A DNA stretch of 64,000 bases from Ruminococcaceae bacterium BL-6 (GCA_902810075.1 LR778135.1:2914001-2978000), one strand, 5' to 3'. Positions 27,247 to 35,944 are shown, counted from the first letter of the stretch. Translations and numbers: made by a program. The notes: generated by a model not told the origin, from the sequence alone.

Positions 27247-27259
27247 GAGGAGTGATGTC

Positions 27260-27883
27260 ATGGAAAAATTCGTCATTACGATCGCCCGCGGATACGGAAG
27301 CGGGGGGAGAAGCATCGGGAAAATGCTCTCAAAGGAGCTGGGGGTCTCTTATTACGACCGCGAGCTGCTCCGCATGGCTTCCGACGACAGTGGAATCAAC
27401 GAGGCGCTTTTCGCCAACGCGGACGAGACCCTGAAGGGGACCCGGCTGTGGAAGGCGTTCCGGAAATCCTACTCCGGCGAAATGATTCCCCCGGACCGCG
27501 ACGATTTTATTTCCAACCAGAACCTGTTCCACTTTCAGGCGAAGGTGATCCGCGAGCTGGCCCGCACGGAATCCTGTGTGATCATCGGCCGCTGCGCGGA
27601 CTACGTTTTAAAGGATATGGGCCATGTGCTGCGCCTTTACGTCCACGCCCCGATGCCCTACTGCGTCGACCGCGCCCGGGAATTCCACCCCGACATGAGC
27701 GACGACGAGCTGCGCCGCCTGATTCAGAAAACCGACAAACGGCGCTCCGCCTATTACGAATACTTTACGGGCCGGGAATGGAAGGACGCGGACCATTACG
27801 ACCTTTGTATCAACAGCAGCACCATGACCTGGGAGCAGTGCGTCAATCTGGTGCGCGCCTATCTGAAAATCACGATGGAATAA
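27260..27883 (+). CDS. Cytidylate kinase-like family protein
   Basis: 207 residues. The P-loop is degenerate, GYGSGGRSIGKMLSKELG (about 12-29). It is followed by YYDRELLRMAS and the conserved CVIIGRCADYVLKDM and RLYVHAPMPYCVDRA of the PF13189 cytidylate-kinase-like family common in Clostridia. Members are putative nucleotide kinases, but their substrate is not proven; the canonical Cmk is usually encoded elsewhere. Start ATG 27260 with GAGGAGTGATGTC upstream. Monocistronic with its own promoter and terminator. Confidence 0.85.
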   Translation: MEKFVITIARGYGSGGRSIGKMLSKELGVSYYDRELLRMASDDSGINEALFANADETLKGTRLWKAFRKSYSGEMIPPDRDDFISNQNLFHFQAKVIRELARTESCVIIGRCADYVLKDMGHVLRLYVHAPMPYCVDRAREFHPDMSDDELRRLIQKTDKRRSAYYEYFTGREWKDADHYDLCINSSTMTWEQCVNLVRAYLKITME

Positions 27884-27904
27884 CCCGGAAACGCCTCCGG
27901 AATC

Positions 27905-27957
27905 AAAAAAGCCCTTTTGCCTGCGGCCGGCAGCCGCGGGGCAAAAAAGGGCTTTTT
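27905..27957 (+). terminator. Terminator after the cytidylate-kinase-like gene
   Basis: Stem AAAGCCCTTTTGCC/GGCAAAAAAGGGCTTT around a GC-rich inner hairpin, followed by a T run. Confidence 0.85.
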
Positions 27958-28011
27958 CTTTTTCCCCTGCATTTTTTGAAAACTTGTACCCCGCGGCTTT
28001 TCCGCAATCTC

Positions 28012-28040
28012 TCATATTCTGTTTTCTCCCCGCATATCTA
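28012..28040 (+). promoter_or_regulatory. Possible sigma-E (sporulation) promoter of spoIIID
   Basis: TCATATT (28012-28018), 14-bp spacer, CATATCTA (28033-28040), close to the sigma-E pattern (ATATT, 13-15 bp, CATACA-T). spoIIID is sigma-E dependent in Bacillus subtilis. There is no good sigma-A promoter here. Confidence 0.5.
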
Positions 28041-28073
28041 TGGAATAATCAGATTAGTTTGGGAGGCAGAGCT

Positions 28074-28322
28074 GTGAAAGGCATAGTTGAAGAGCGAGCC
28101 GTAGAACTGGGAGAGTATATCATCGAAAACAAAGCCACCGTGCGAAAAGCCGCCAAAAAATTCGGAGTAAGCAAATCCACCGTACATAAAGACGTCGCGG
28201 AGCGTTTGAAATATGTAGATCCGCAGCTTTACAGAGAGGTCAAGACCATTCTGGAAATCAACAAAGCGCAAAGGCACATCCGCGGCGGTATGGCGACAAA
28301 GCTGAAATACAAAAAAGGATGA
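28074..28322 (+). CDS. spoIIID: Stage III sporulation transcriptional regulator SpoIIID
   Basis: 82 residues from GTG 28074 with GGGAGG upstream. The helix-turn-helix reads NKATVRKAAKKFGVSKSTVHKDVAERL, and the C-terminal basic part is NKAQRHIRGGMATKLKYKKG. Both are nearly diagnostic of SpoIIID. It activates and represses mother-cell genes after sigma-E and before sigma-K. Its presence shows the organism can, or recently could, sporulate. Monocistronic, with a likely sigma-E promoter and an inverted repeat just after its stop. Confidence 0.97.
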   Translation: MKGIVEERAVELGEYIIENKATVRKAAKKFGVSKSTVHKDVAERLKYVDPQLYREVKTILEINKAQRHIRGGMATKLKYKKG

Positions 28323-28325
28323 AAC

Positions 28326-28367
28326 GGCCGGCAAATTTCTCCCGACGAAAAGGAGAAATTTGCCGGC
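28326..28367. terminator. Hairpin between spoIIID and ilvA
   Basis: 16-bp stem GCCGGCAAATTTCTCC/GGAGAAATTTGCCGGC. T runs are poor on both sides, so termination strength is uncertain; it separates two converging genes. Confidence 0.6.
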
Positions 28368-28383
28368 TGTCTGCACGGGGAGA

Positions 28384-29583
28384 TCATTCCCCCAGAATCT
28401 TGTACCCCGCTTCGGTCAGCGCGGCGTGGATCTGCCGGATATGCTCGTGGTTCCTCGTCTCCATCACGATGCGCAGGGTGCAGCCGTTGATGTCGCTGCC
28501 CTCGCCGGTATGCTCGTGCCGCACCGCGACGACGTTCCCGCCCAGATCCGCGATGATCCCGGCCACCTCTTTCAGCTGGCCGGGCCTGTCGACCAGCTCG
28601 ATGGTCAGGTCGGCCGAGCGCCCGGCCTTCAGCAGGCCGCGGCCGATGATGCGGGACAGGATCGTCACGTCGATGTTTCCGCCGGAAACGAGGCAGACCG
28701 TCTTTTTCCCCCTGATGTCCACCTTGTCGAACAGGGCGGCCGCGACCGAGACCGCCCCGGCGCCCTCCGCGATCAGCTTCTGCTGCTCGATCAGCGTCAG
28801 GATCGCCGTGGAGATCTCGTCGTCCGTCACGGTGACGACCTCGTCGACATATTTGCTGCACAGATCGAAGGTCCGTTCGCCCGGCTGCTTGACGGCGATG
28901 CCGTCCGCGATCGTGGAGACCCCCGGGAGCGTTTCGACCTGATGGTTCCTGAGGGAATTCAGCATGGAGGGCGCGCCGCACGCCTGAACGCCGTACACCT
29001 TGCACTCCGGCTTCAGCGACTTGATGGCGAACGCGACGCCGGAGATCAGCCCTCCGCCGCCGACCGGCACGATCACCGCTTCGACATCCGGGAGCTGAGA
29101 AAGGATTTCCAGCCCGATGGTCCCCTGCCCCGCGATGACGTCGTCATCGTCGAACGGGTGGATCAGAACGGCGCCGCTCTCTTCCTGAAGCTGGAGCGCC
29201 CGGCGGCAGGCGTCGTCGTAGACGCCGCTCACCAGCTCGACATCCGCGCCGTAAGAGCGGGTGGCCTCCACTTTGGAGATGGGCGCGCTGTCCGGGATGC
29301 AGATGAGCGAATGGATGCCGCTCTTTGCGGCCGCCAGAGCGACGCCCTGCGCGTGGTTCCCGGCGGAGCAGGCGATGACCCCCCTTTTCTTCTCCTCCCC
29401 GCTGAGCTGGGAAATCTTATAATAGGCGCCGCGCACCTTAAACGAACCGGTGACCTGAAGGTTCTCGGCCTTTAAATAGACCTCGCTTTCCGGGTTGATT
29501 TTCGGGGCGGAGATCAGATTCGTCCGGCGGATCACATCCTTCAGTACATAAGCGGCGTGGTAAACTTGATCGAGTGTCAGCAT
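28384..29583 (-). CDS. ilvA: Threonine ammonia-lyase (biosynthetic, with C-terminal ACT domain)
   Basis: 399 residues from ATG 29583 (AGGAGG upstream). The PLP-lysine motif is TGSFKVRGAYYKI, the glycine loop is VPVGGGGLISGV, and SAGNHAQGVALAA is also present. An ACT-like regulatory domain occupies about residues 325-399 (LTIELVDRPGQLKEVAGII). It deaminates threonine to 2-oxobutyrate for isoleucine synthesis. The gene overlaps the ilvN stop by 7 bases and so belongs to the T-box controlled ilvB-ilvN-ilvA operon. A 60-70% similar paralogue (by eye) sits at 45724. Confidence 0.93.
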   Translation of the reverse strand: MLTLDQVYHAAYVLKDVIRRTNLISAPKINPESEVYLKAENLQVTGSFKVRGAYYKISQLSGEEKKRGVIACSAGNHAQGVALAAAKSGIHSLICIPDSAPISKVEATRSYGADVELVSGVYDDACRRALQLQEESGAVLIHPFDDDDVIAGQGTIGLEILSQLPDVEAVIVPVGGGGLISGVAFAIKSLKPECKVYGVQACGAPSMLNSLRNHQVETLPGVSTIADGIAVKQPGERTFDLCSKYVDEVVTVTDDEISTAILTLIEQQKLIAEGAGAVSVAAALFDKVDIRGKKTVCLVSGGNIDVTILSRIIGRGLLKAGRSADLTIELVDRPGQLKEVAGIIADLGGNVVAVRHEHTGEGSDINGCTLRIVMETRNHEHIRQIHAALTEAGYKILGE

Positions 29584-30083
29584 GTTTCTTCCTCCTGTTT
29601 TGTCATGGCCATTGCTCCGGTGCGCAGTATTTTTTCCACCTGATACGGTTTGCACAGCTCGATAAAGCTGTTCAGGGCGGAAGCGTCCCCGGTCAGTTCA
29701 AAGATCATGTGGTCCGGCGTCACTAGCAGAACCTCCGCATGGAACAGGTTCGCGACCGCCACGAGCTTTTCGCTGTTTTTCTTCGTCCGCTTCACGCGCA
29801 GAAGCAGGTGCTCGCGCACCACCGCGTTTTCGCGGTTCAGCACGGTGACCTGCTCGATCTCGACGAGCTTGCTCAGCTGCCTGTCGACCTGGCGCACGAT
29901 GCGCCCGTCGCCCCGCACGACGATAATCATCTCCGAATACTGCTCATCCTCGGTCTGCGCGGCCACGATGCTCAGGATATTGTAGCAGCGGCGGCTGAAC
30001 AGGCCCGCAATGCGCAGAAGCACGCCCGGCGTGTTGCGGGAGCGCACCGAAAGGATATAATCCCGTTCTTTCTGATCCTCCAT
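29577..30083 (-). CDS. ilvN: Acetolactate synthase small (regulatory) subunit
   Basis: 168 residues from ATG 30083, which follows AAAGGAG. The N-terminal ACT domain carries ILSVRSRNTPGVLLRIAGLFSRRCYNI, where valine binds. The C-terminal half has VLLVTPDHMIFELTGDASALNSFIE, as in the ALS_ss_C domain. It activates IlvB and confers valine feedback inhibition. It lies 20 bases downstream of ilvB. Confidence 0.95.
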   Translation of the reverse strand: MEDQKERDYILSVRSRNTPGVLLRIAGLFSRRCYNILSIVAAQTEDEQYSEMIIVVRGDGRIVRQVDRQLSKLVEIEQVTVLNRENAVVREHLLLRVKRTKKNSEKLVAVANLFHAEVLLVTPDHMIFELTGDASALNSFIELCKPYQVEKILRTGAMAMTKQEEETC

Positions 30084-30103
30084 GAAAAAGACTCCTTTCC
30101 CCA

Positions 30104-31777
30104 TCACATTTCCACCATCGGGTCTTCCGCCGAGGCGCCCGCGGGCACCATGGGAAGCACGTTGAGATCCGGGCTGATCCGGCAGTTGATCAGGCAGGGG
30201 CCGCGGTGGGCCAGCGCCTTTTTCAGGACAGGCCCGATGTCGCCGCGCGTGCTGATCGTGAACGCGCGCACGCCGAACGCCTGCGCCAGCATCTCGTAAT
30301 TCGTCGGCTTATCCAGCGTCGTCTGGGAAAATCGTCCGCCGTAGAACAGCTTCTGCCACTGGCGCACCATGCCCAGCACGTTGTTGTTGAACAGAAGCTC
30401 GACGACGGGGATTCCGTATTTCGCGGCGGTGGAAAGCTCGTTGCAGTTCATATGGAAGCTTCCGTCGCCCGCCACGTTGATGACGCGAAGCCCGGGATTC
30501 GCCACCTGAGCGCCGATCGCCGCGCCGAGGCCGAAGCCCATGGTGCCCAGCCCGCCGGAGGTGATGAACCGGCGCGGATGGCGGAATTCGTAAAACTGCG
30601 CCGCCCACATCTGGTGCTGGCCCACCTCCGTCGAAAGGATCGCGCGGGAACGGGTCAGCCGGTTCAGGGCGCCGAACACCTCGTGGGGCGTGACGGCCTC
30701 TTCGTTTTCCGGCTGCTGGCTGACCGGGTCCCGCTTCTTCGACGACAGGACCTGCTCCATCCATTCGCGGTGTCCGCCGCCTTCCAGCCGCTGATTCAGC
30801 GCGCGCAGAATCCTGCGGGCGTCGCCCCTCAGGCCGAAATCCACCGTGACGTTCTTGTTGAATTCCGCCGGATCGATATCGATCTGCAGAATCGGGAAAT
30901 GCCGCCCGAACTTTTCCGCGTTGCAGGTGACGCGGTCGGAAAACCGCGTGCCCACCGCGACGAACAGGTCGCAGCTTTTCAGCGCCGCGGCGCTTGCAAG
31001 GCTTCCGTGCATCCCGAGCATCCCCAGGTAGCGCGGGTCGGCCTGGTCGAACCCGCCCTGACACATCAGGGAGCACGAGACCGGGGCGTCCAGCTTTTCG
31101 GCAAAGCGCTTCAGCTCGGCCGACGCCCCGGAGGCGATGACCCCGCCGCCCGCGTAGACGAACGGGCGGCGGCTTTCCGAAAGCATCTTCACCGCGCGCT
31201 CCAGCTTTTCTTCCGCGGGAAGGGGAAGCTCCGCGCGCGCCGGAAGCTTTTCCAGCGGAGAAAACTCGCAGAGCTGTGCGGTCACGTCCTTCGGGATATC
31301 CACCAGCACCGGCCCGGGGCGCCCGCTCCCCGCGATGGCGAAGGCCTGACGCAGGGTATCCGCCAGCTTTTCCACATGCTTCACAATGAAATTGTGCTTG
31401 GTGACGGGCATCGTGATTCCGGTGATGTCCACCTCCTGAAAGCTGTCGAGGCCCAGAAGGCCGAGATTGACGTTCCCGGTGATCGCGACCATCGGGACCG
31501 AATCCATATAGGCCGTCGCGATCCCGGTGACAAGATTGGTCGCCCCGGGGCCGGACGTCGCGATGCAGACCCCCGTTTTCCCGCTGGAGCGCGCGTAGCC
31601 GTCCGCGGCGTGCGCCGCCCCCTGCTCGTGGGCCGTCTCGATATGCCGGATCCTGTCCCGGTACTCGTATAGGGCGTCGTAAATATTCAGCACCGCACCG
31701 CCGGGATACCCGAATACGGTGTCCACCTTCTGCTCCAGCAGACACTCCATGATGATCTGCGCGCCGGTCAGTTTCAT
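30104..31777 (-). CDS. ilvB: Acetolactate synthase large (catalytic) subunit
   Basis: 557 residues from ATG 31777, seven bases after AGGGGG; an ATG two codons earlier sits too close to the site. Motifs: VFGYPGGAVLNIYD with the upstream Glu of THDP enzymes in HEQGAAHAADGYAR, the FAD region, and the THDP-binding motif AGDGSFHMNCNELSTAAKYGIPVVELLFNNN. It condenses two pyruvates, or pyruvate plus 2-oxobutyrate, in valine, leucine and isoleucine synthesis. First gene after the T-box leader. Confidence 0.96.
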   Translation of the reverse strand: MKLTGAQIIMECLLEQKVDTVFGYPGGAVLNIYDALYEYRDRIRHIETAHEQGAAHAADGYARSSGKTGVCIATSGPGATNLVTGIATAYMDSVPMVAITGNVNLGLLGLDSFQEVDITGITMPVTKHNFIVKHVEKLADTLRQAFAIAGSGRPGPVLVDIPKDVTAQLCEFSPLEKLPARAELPLPAEEKLERAVKMLSESRRPFVYAGGGVIASGASAELKRFAEKLDAPVSCSLMCQGGFDQADPRYLGMLGMHGSLASAAALKSCDLFVAVGTRFSDRVTCNAEKFGRHFPILQIDIDPAEFNKNVTVDFGLRGDARRILRALNQRLEGGGHREWMEQVLSSKKRDPVSQQPENEEAVTPHEVFGALNRLTRSRAILSTEVGQHQMWAAQFYEFRHPRRFITSGGLGTMGFGLGAAIGAQVANPGLRVINVAGDGSFHMNCNELSTAAKYGIPVVELLFNNNVLGMVRQWQKLFYGGRFSQTTLDKPTNYEMLAQAFGVRAFTISTRGDIGPVLKKALAHRGPCLINCRISPDLNVLPMVPAGASAEDPMVEM

Positions 31778-31843
31778 GTCCATTCCCCCTGTATCGTATT
31801 TTCCTGCGGGCCAAAAGCCCTGCGCTTTCCGCGGAAAGAAAAC

Positions 31844-32105
31844 AAAAAAGCCTTCGTCTCTGATTCCAGAGACGAAGGCTAAGCTCCGCGGTACCACTCT
31901 GCGATTACTGCCGAAAGGGCAGTCCCTCACTGCGTATCAAGCAATACGCTCCCGGATAACGGCGGAAAGCCGGGCGCACTTACTCCCGAAACCGGTTTCG
32001 GCTGCCTGCTCAAGGGTGATGTCCTGCGGGCGCTCCGCTGCCTCGCACCAAAACGGCAGCTCTCTGAAGAAGTTCGGCCTCGCATTGTATCCCTATCGAC
32101 GCATT
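31844..32105 (-). ncRNA. T-box riboswitch leader of the ilvB-ilvN-ilvA operon
   Basis: On the minus strand the T-box sequence AGAGTGGTACCGCG (31900-31887) forms the antiterminator. A perfect terminator follows (stem AGCCTTCGTCTCTG, T run at 31849-31844). Upstream, Stem I shows the classic AGAGAGCTGCC...GGTGCGAGGCAGC distal loops. A likely specifier ATC (Ile) lies in GGACATCACCC near the base of Stem I. Uncharged tRNA would allow read-through into the branched-chain genes. The specifier assignment is less certain than the T-box itself. Confidence 0.93.
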
Positions 32106-32135
32106 TGAAAATTCATTCAAATTGATTTAGTATTA

Positions 32136-32164
32136 ATGATATGCCGCCGTTCCTTCTTTGTCAA
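32136..32164 (-). promoter_or_regulatory. Sigma-A promoter of the ilv T-box operon
   Basis: Minus strand TTGACA (32164-32159), 17 bp, TATCAT (32141-32136); start expected near 32128. Confidence 0.85.
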
Positions 32165-32247
32165 TACCCGGCCGTAAATTTTTTTGCGGCGGCAGGCAGG
32201 GCCGCTCGCTGAAAAGCGGATGGCCCCTGCCGCAGAGCGGAAAAGAC

Positions 32248-32276
32248 TTGACAGCCCGTCGTTTTTAGGATAAAAT
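32248..32276 (+). promoter_or_regulatory. Sigma-A promoter of the marR-type gene
   Basis: TTGACA (32248-32253), 17 bp, TAAAAT (32271-32276), about 85 bp before the start codon. Confidence 0.8.
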
Positions 32277-32305
32277 ACTTTTAACTTAAAACCTTTTCGG
32301 CTTTT

Positions 32306-32346
32306 ACCGCAATTTCATTTATGATTGCGAACCCGAATTTGTTCCT
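32306..32346. repeat. Half copy of the ACAGC-ended palindromic element
   Basis: ACCGCAATTTCATTTATGATTG plus CGAACCCGAATTTGTTCC is the left arm alone. It lies in the marR leader and abuts the AAGGAGAAG ribosome-binding site. Confidence 0.6.
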
Positions 32347-32360
32347 AAGGAGAAGAAACC

Positions 32361-32831
32361 ATGACTTCAGAACAAAGGGATTCCTTGAATCATTTCTTCG
32401 TCACGACGTTCAACAAAATCGGCATGATGGAGGAATCCGCGCTCAAACGGAGCGGCTGTTCCGACCTGACCCTGAAAGAACTGCACACGATCGAGGCGGT
32501 GGCGGAGCTGGAAGAGGAAGGGAGAAACACCATGTCGCAGATCGCGGCGCGGCTGTCAATCAGCGTGGGCGCGCTGACCACCGCCATACAGACCCTGGTG
32601 AAAAAGGGTTATCTGGAACGCCGGAGGCCCCAGAACGACCGCAGGATCGTTCAGGTTTTTCTGACGGAAAACGGCAGGGCGGCGGAATGCCGCCACCGCG
32701 GATTCCACGAGGAAATGGTTCAGAGCATCGGCGATTCCCTGTCCGGGGATCGTTTGGATTCGCTGATCGCTTCTCTGAAGCTGTTGAGCGAATTTTTTGA
32801 AACTGAATCACTACCGGCTGAAAGCCGGTAG
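32361..32831 (+). CDS. MarR-family transcriptional regulator (3' end altered by IS insertion)
   Basis: 156 residues. A winged helix-turn-helix covers about 35-110 (TMSQIAARLSISVGALTTAIQTLVKKGYLERRRPQNDRRIVQVFLTENG). ATG 32361 follows AAGGAG. The overall look (TFNKIGMMEESALKRSGCSDLTLKELHTIE) recalls FabT-like fatty-acid regulators. The next native gene, degV, encodes a fatty-acid-binding fold, which fits that idea (inference). The last six sense codons and the TAG stop lie inside the terminal hairpin of the adjacent IS200-type element, so the native C-terminus has been replaced. Confidence 0.85.
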   Translation: MTSEQRDSLNHFFVTTFNKIGMMEESALKRSGCSDLTLKELHTIEAVAELEEEGRNTMSQIAARLSISVGALTTAIQTLVKKGYLERRRPQNDRRIVQVFLTENGRAAECRHRGFHEEMVQSIGDSLSGDRLDSLIASLKLLSEFFETESLPAESR

Positions 32832-33391
32832 GTTCGATAGCGGCTAAAGCCGCCTAAAGATTGCCGATCTCGAAATTATCGCTTTTCATATTCTCTTCCA
32901 AATCTTGATTCTGAATGTACTGTGCAATTATTTCATCTGTCACATTTCCACTGCTTGCTACGAAATATCCTCTTGCCCAAAGGTGCCGCCCCCAATATTC
33001 TTTGTTCAATTCTTTATACTCCATCTGCAACTTTCGCGAGGTATTCCCTTTTAGATATTGAACCAATTTACTCGCAGAAAGATGTGGGGGGACTGATACA
33101 AGAAGATGGATATGATCTTTCCCTACATGCCCTGCCAATATTTCCACCTCATTGCTGCTGCATGTAATCCGTATTAGTTCTCTCGTCCTTTGGGCGATCT
33201 TTCCTGTCAACACAGCTTTGCGATATTTCGTTATCCATACCAGATGATATTTTATATCGTACGTACTATGTGCAGATTTTCGGTAGTTTTCCACTTGTGT
33301 CACCTCTACCTTAGTGTTTCACAAGTGTTCTCCTATAATCATACCAGGAGGTTGACCTAAAGGTTTCGCCTTAAGGCGAGGGTTTTAACCC
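32811..33391 (-). mobile_element. IS200/IS605-family insertion sequence (single transposase gene)
   Basis: About 580 bp. The transposase gene is flanked by subterminal hairpins rather than terminal inverted repeats: CTACCGGC-TGAAA-GCCGGTAG (32811-32831) and GCGGCTAAAGCCGC (32840-32853) on the left, CGCCTTAAGGCG (33368-33379) on the right. This is the IS200 layout, with single-stranded transposition and no target duplication. The exact tips cannot be fixed without an empty site. Confidence 0.8.
32854..33303 (-). CDS. tnpA: IS200/IS605-type Y1 HUH transposase TnpA
   Basis: 149 residues from GTG 33303. It starts with the family pattern STYDIKYHLVWITKYRK. The HUH metal motif is HIH in GKDHIHLLVSVPP, and the catalytic tyrosine is in EIIAQYIQNQ. 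WGRHLWARGYFVASSGNVTDE is typical. The frame is intact, so the element may still be mobile. No tnpB accompanies it. Confidence 0.95.
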   Translation of the reverse strand: MTQVENYRKSAHSTYDIKYHLVWITKYRKAVLTGKIAQRTRELIRITCSSNEVEILAGHVGKDHIHLLVSVPPHLSASKLVQYLKGNTSRKLQMEYKELNKEYWGRHLWARGYFVASSGNVTDEIIAQYIQNQDLEENMKSDNFEIGNL

Positions 33392-33426
33392 CATGATACA
33401 GACAATAAATCAGAGGAGATTCGGTC

Positions 33427-34245
33427 ATGAGCGTCAAAATCATTGCAGACAGCACTTCCGATTTTTCCATTCAGGAAGCGGAAAAGCTGGGAATCGAACT
33501 GGTGCCGCTGAAGGTGAGCTTCGGCGACGAAGAGTACATCGACAAATTCACCATCACCAACCGGCAGTTTTATGAAAAGCTGAAAAGCTCCGACGTGATG
33601 CCCACCACCGCTCAGGTCAGTCCCCAGCAGTTTCTGGATGTCTACGCGAAATACCCATCCGACGATATCGTCGGCATATTTCTTTCGCACAATCTGAGCG
33701 GCACCTATCAGTCCGCAATGATCGCGAAGGAGGAATCCGGGCGCGAAAACGTCTACCCCGTCGACTCCGCTTCGGTTACCGTGGGCGAAGCCCTTGTGGT
33801 GAAACAGGCTATCCGGCTCCGGGATGAAGGGCTTTCGGGGAAAGAAATCTATGAAAAGATAAATTTACTTGCGAAAAAAGTCGAAATGCTTGCAATTCTT
33901 GACACATTGAAGTATCTTGTTAAAGGAGGAAGACTTTCCAGCACAAAAGGATTCGTGGGAAACATGCTGGGAATCAAGCCGATCGTCTCCGTAAAGGATG
34001 GAATCATCTCCCAATACGGGCAGAAACGCGGCATGAGAAACGCCCTGGATTCCGCGGTCCGCGATATCCGGGCCCTTCCGGATTACGACCCCCGGATGCC
34101 GGTCGGTTTCTCCCATGCCGACAACATGGCGGACGTCGATTACCTGCGCACCCATTTCAGGGACGGAGACGTGTTTGATATGGGCAGCGTGGTGGGAACC
34201 CACGGAGGGCCCCGCGCGATTGCGATCGCCTATTTCCGCCGGTAG
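33427..34245 (+). CDS. DegV-family fatty-acid-binding protein
   Basis: 272 residues. The N-terminal lipid-site motif is IIADSTSDFS, with TTAQVSP and FLSHNLSGTYQSA in the first domain and GRLSSTKGFVGNMLGIKPIVSV at the hinge. The protein ends with VVGTHGGPRAIAIAYFR. DegV/FakB proteins bind fatty acids and present them to the kinase FakA (known for some members). No fakA is in the window. Start ATG 33427 with AGAGGAG upstream. It probably followed marR directly before the IS insertion. Confidence 0.92.
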   Translation: MSVKIIADSTSDFSIQEAEKLGIELVPLKVSFGDEEYIDKFTITNRQFYEKLKSSDVMPTTAQVSPQQFLDVYAKYPSDDIVGIFLSHNLSGTYQSAMIAKEESGRENVYPVDSASVTVGEALVVKQAIRLRDEGLSGKEIYEKINLLAKKVEMLAILDTLKYLVKGGRLSSTKGFVGNMLGIKPIVSVKDGIISQYGQKRGMRNALDSAVRDIRALPDYDPRMPVGFSHADNMADVDYLRTHFRDGDVFDMGSVVGTHGGPRAIAIAYFRR

Positions 34246-34313
34246 GACAGGCCCCGGCCTCCGCTTTGAAAAACTGATGGACGATTACGCCCTCACCGGC
34301 TCCCCCCGGTGAT

Positions 34314-34363
34314 TAAAAAGCCCGAAAACTTCTGCGCCTGCAGAAAGCTTTCGGGCTTTTTTC
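34314..34363. terminator. Bidirectional terminator between degV and the PepV-like gene
   Basis: Stem AAAAAGCCCGAAA/TTTCGGGCTTTTTT with an inner CTTTCTGC/GCAGAAAG hairpin. A run on the left and T run on the right serve both converging genes. Confidence 0.9.
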
Positions 34364-34383
34364 ATCTTTTAAAAGAGCGCCGT

Positions 34384-35769
34384 TTATTCCGTCATCAGGC
34401 GATACATCGCTTCCAGGCAGATCTGCGCGTGCTGCATAAACCTTTCGACCTCGATGTTCTCGTTGGAATTATGCACGCGGCGATCCGGCTCATCCTGGAA
34501 AAACGGGCCGAACGCGACCCCGCGTCCCTTGACGGTGCGGGCATAGGTTCCCCCGCCCGTGGAGTACAGCTCGGCGGGCTGCCCGGTGACCGCTTGATAG
34601 GAGCGGCTCAGAAGCGGGATGAGCGGGCTGCTCTCGGGCAGATAGAGCGGCGGCGTATTCTCGGAAACGCCGATCGTAAAGCCCGCCTTTTCCACCCGTT
34701 CTTTCAGCGTTCGGGCGATCTCTTCGCCGTCCGACGTGACGGGATACCGGATGTCGATTTCCGCCCGCGCCGAATCCGGCTGGATGTTCAGGATCCCGAG
34801 GTTGAGCGTCAAAGCCCCGGACTGGGCGTCGCTCTGTCTGACGCCCATGGAAGCCCCATCCGTCTCGGTTCCGATGACGCCATCCAAAAACGAAAGGAAG
34901 CCGCCGAGGGCTTCGGCGCCGAACGAGCGGGCCAGAAGCCGCACCAGATGGGCTGCGGCGTTGAACCCCGCCCGCGGCTGCATGGCGTGCGCCGCCTTGC
35001 CAAGAGACGTGACATAGGCGCCGTACGGCGTGCGCTCCACCTGAAACGTCCCCTCCTGTCCGTCCGCCGTTTTCTTCAGGTTCTCATATTCCGCGACGCT
35101 GCACACGATCTGTGCCTCGGCCCGGTCGGGGACGGCGTTGACCACGCTTCCCGCGCGGAACCTTCTCACGACGCCCGAGTCGTTCTTCCGGCCGCTGATG
35201 CTGAACCGGAGGATCCCCTTTTCCCGGTTGCAGATTCCGTATTCCGAGTCGGGGGTAAAGGCCATTTCGGGAAGCGGCTCCTTTGAAAAATATTGCGGCA
35301 TGTCATCCATGCCGATCTCCTCCCCCGCGCCGAAAATGGCGCGCAGGCGGCGTTTTCCCGTAATTCCCTCGTCTTTCAGGACTTTCAGGCAGTACAGCGT
35401 CACAACGGCCGCACCTTTGTCGTCGGCCGTTCCGCGCCCGTAAATCAGGCCGCCGCGGCGAACGGGGGTAAAGGGATCGGTATCCCAGCCGCTGCCCGCG
35501 GGGACCACATCCACATGGCTCAGCACTGCGGCGTATTCCGGGCCCGTTCCATATTCGGCATGGCCCGCGTAGCCATCCACATTTTTCGTTTCAAAGCCCA
35601 TCCCGCGCGCCATCCCCAAAATACATTCCAGCGCCCGATAAGACGGCTCGCCGTACGGCATGCCCGGGGCGGCGGGGCCGCATACGGATGGAATCGCGAC
35701 CAGCGTGCCGATGTCCCGGATGATGTCCTCCTGATATTTTTTTATTTTGGACCCAAAGACTTCCGCCAT
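34384..35769 (-). CDS. M20-family metallopeptidase, PepV-like dipeptidase
   Basis: 461 residues. Zinc ligands: H in VLSHVDVVPAG, bridging D in GRGTADDKGA, the E-E pair in FGAGEEIGMDD, D in FTPDSEYG, and the C-terminal H in RRVHNSNENIEVE. The dimerisation/lid insertion between the halves matches PepV. It releases N-terminal residues from dipeptides in the cytoplasm. Monocistronic. ATG 35769 with AAGGAG upstream. Confidence 0.92.
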   Translation of the reverse strand: MAEVFGSKIKKYQEDIIRDIGTLVAIPSVCGPAAPGMPYGEPSYRALECILGMARGMGFETKNVDGYAGHAEYGTGPEYAAVLSHVDVVPAGSGWDTDPFTPVRRGGLIYGRGTADDKGAAVVTLYCLKVLKDEGITGKRRLRAIFGAGEEIGMDDMPQYFSKEPLPEMAFTPDSEYGICNREKGILRFSISGRKNDSGVVRRFRAGSVVNAVPDRAEAQIVCSVAEYENLKKTADGQEGTFQVERTPYGAYVTSLGKAAHAMQPRAGFNAAAHLVRLLARSFGAEALGGFLSFLDGVIGTETDGASMGVRQSDAQSGALTLNLGILNIQPDSARAEIDIRYPVTSDGEEIARTLKERVEKAGFTIGVSENTPPLYLPESSPLIPLLSRSYQAVTGQPAELYSTGGGTYARTVKGRGVAFGPFFQDEPDRRVHNSNENIEVERFMQHAQICLEAMYRLMTE

Positions 35770-35944
35770 TTCATAACTCCTTCCCGCCGCGGCGCGGCGC
35801 TTTTTTCAGCCGGGTTGCCGGCTGGTTTTATCATACAGCCACCCGCCTTCCATTACAATAGTTTGCCAGCGGGAAATCCCGCATAAACACCGTTTGGCGG
35901 CAAATAATGCTAGAAGCATCCCGCAAGGAGGCTCAGCAGAAAAA

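Noticed and set aside
30206..31814. Long open frames of about 490-500 codons lie on both other frames of ilvB.
   Set aside because: They overlap a well-conserved ilvB and have no recognisable domains; a GC-bias artefact.
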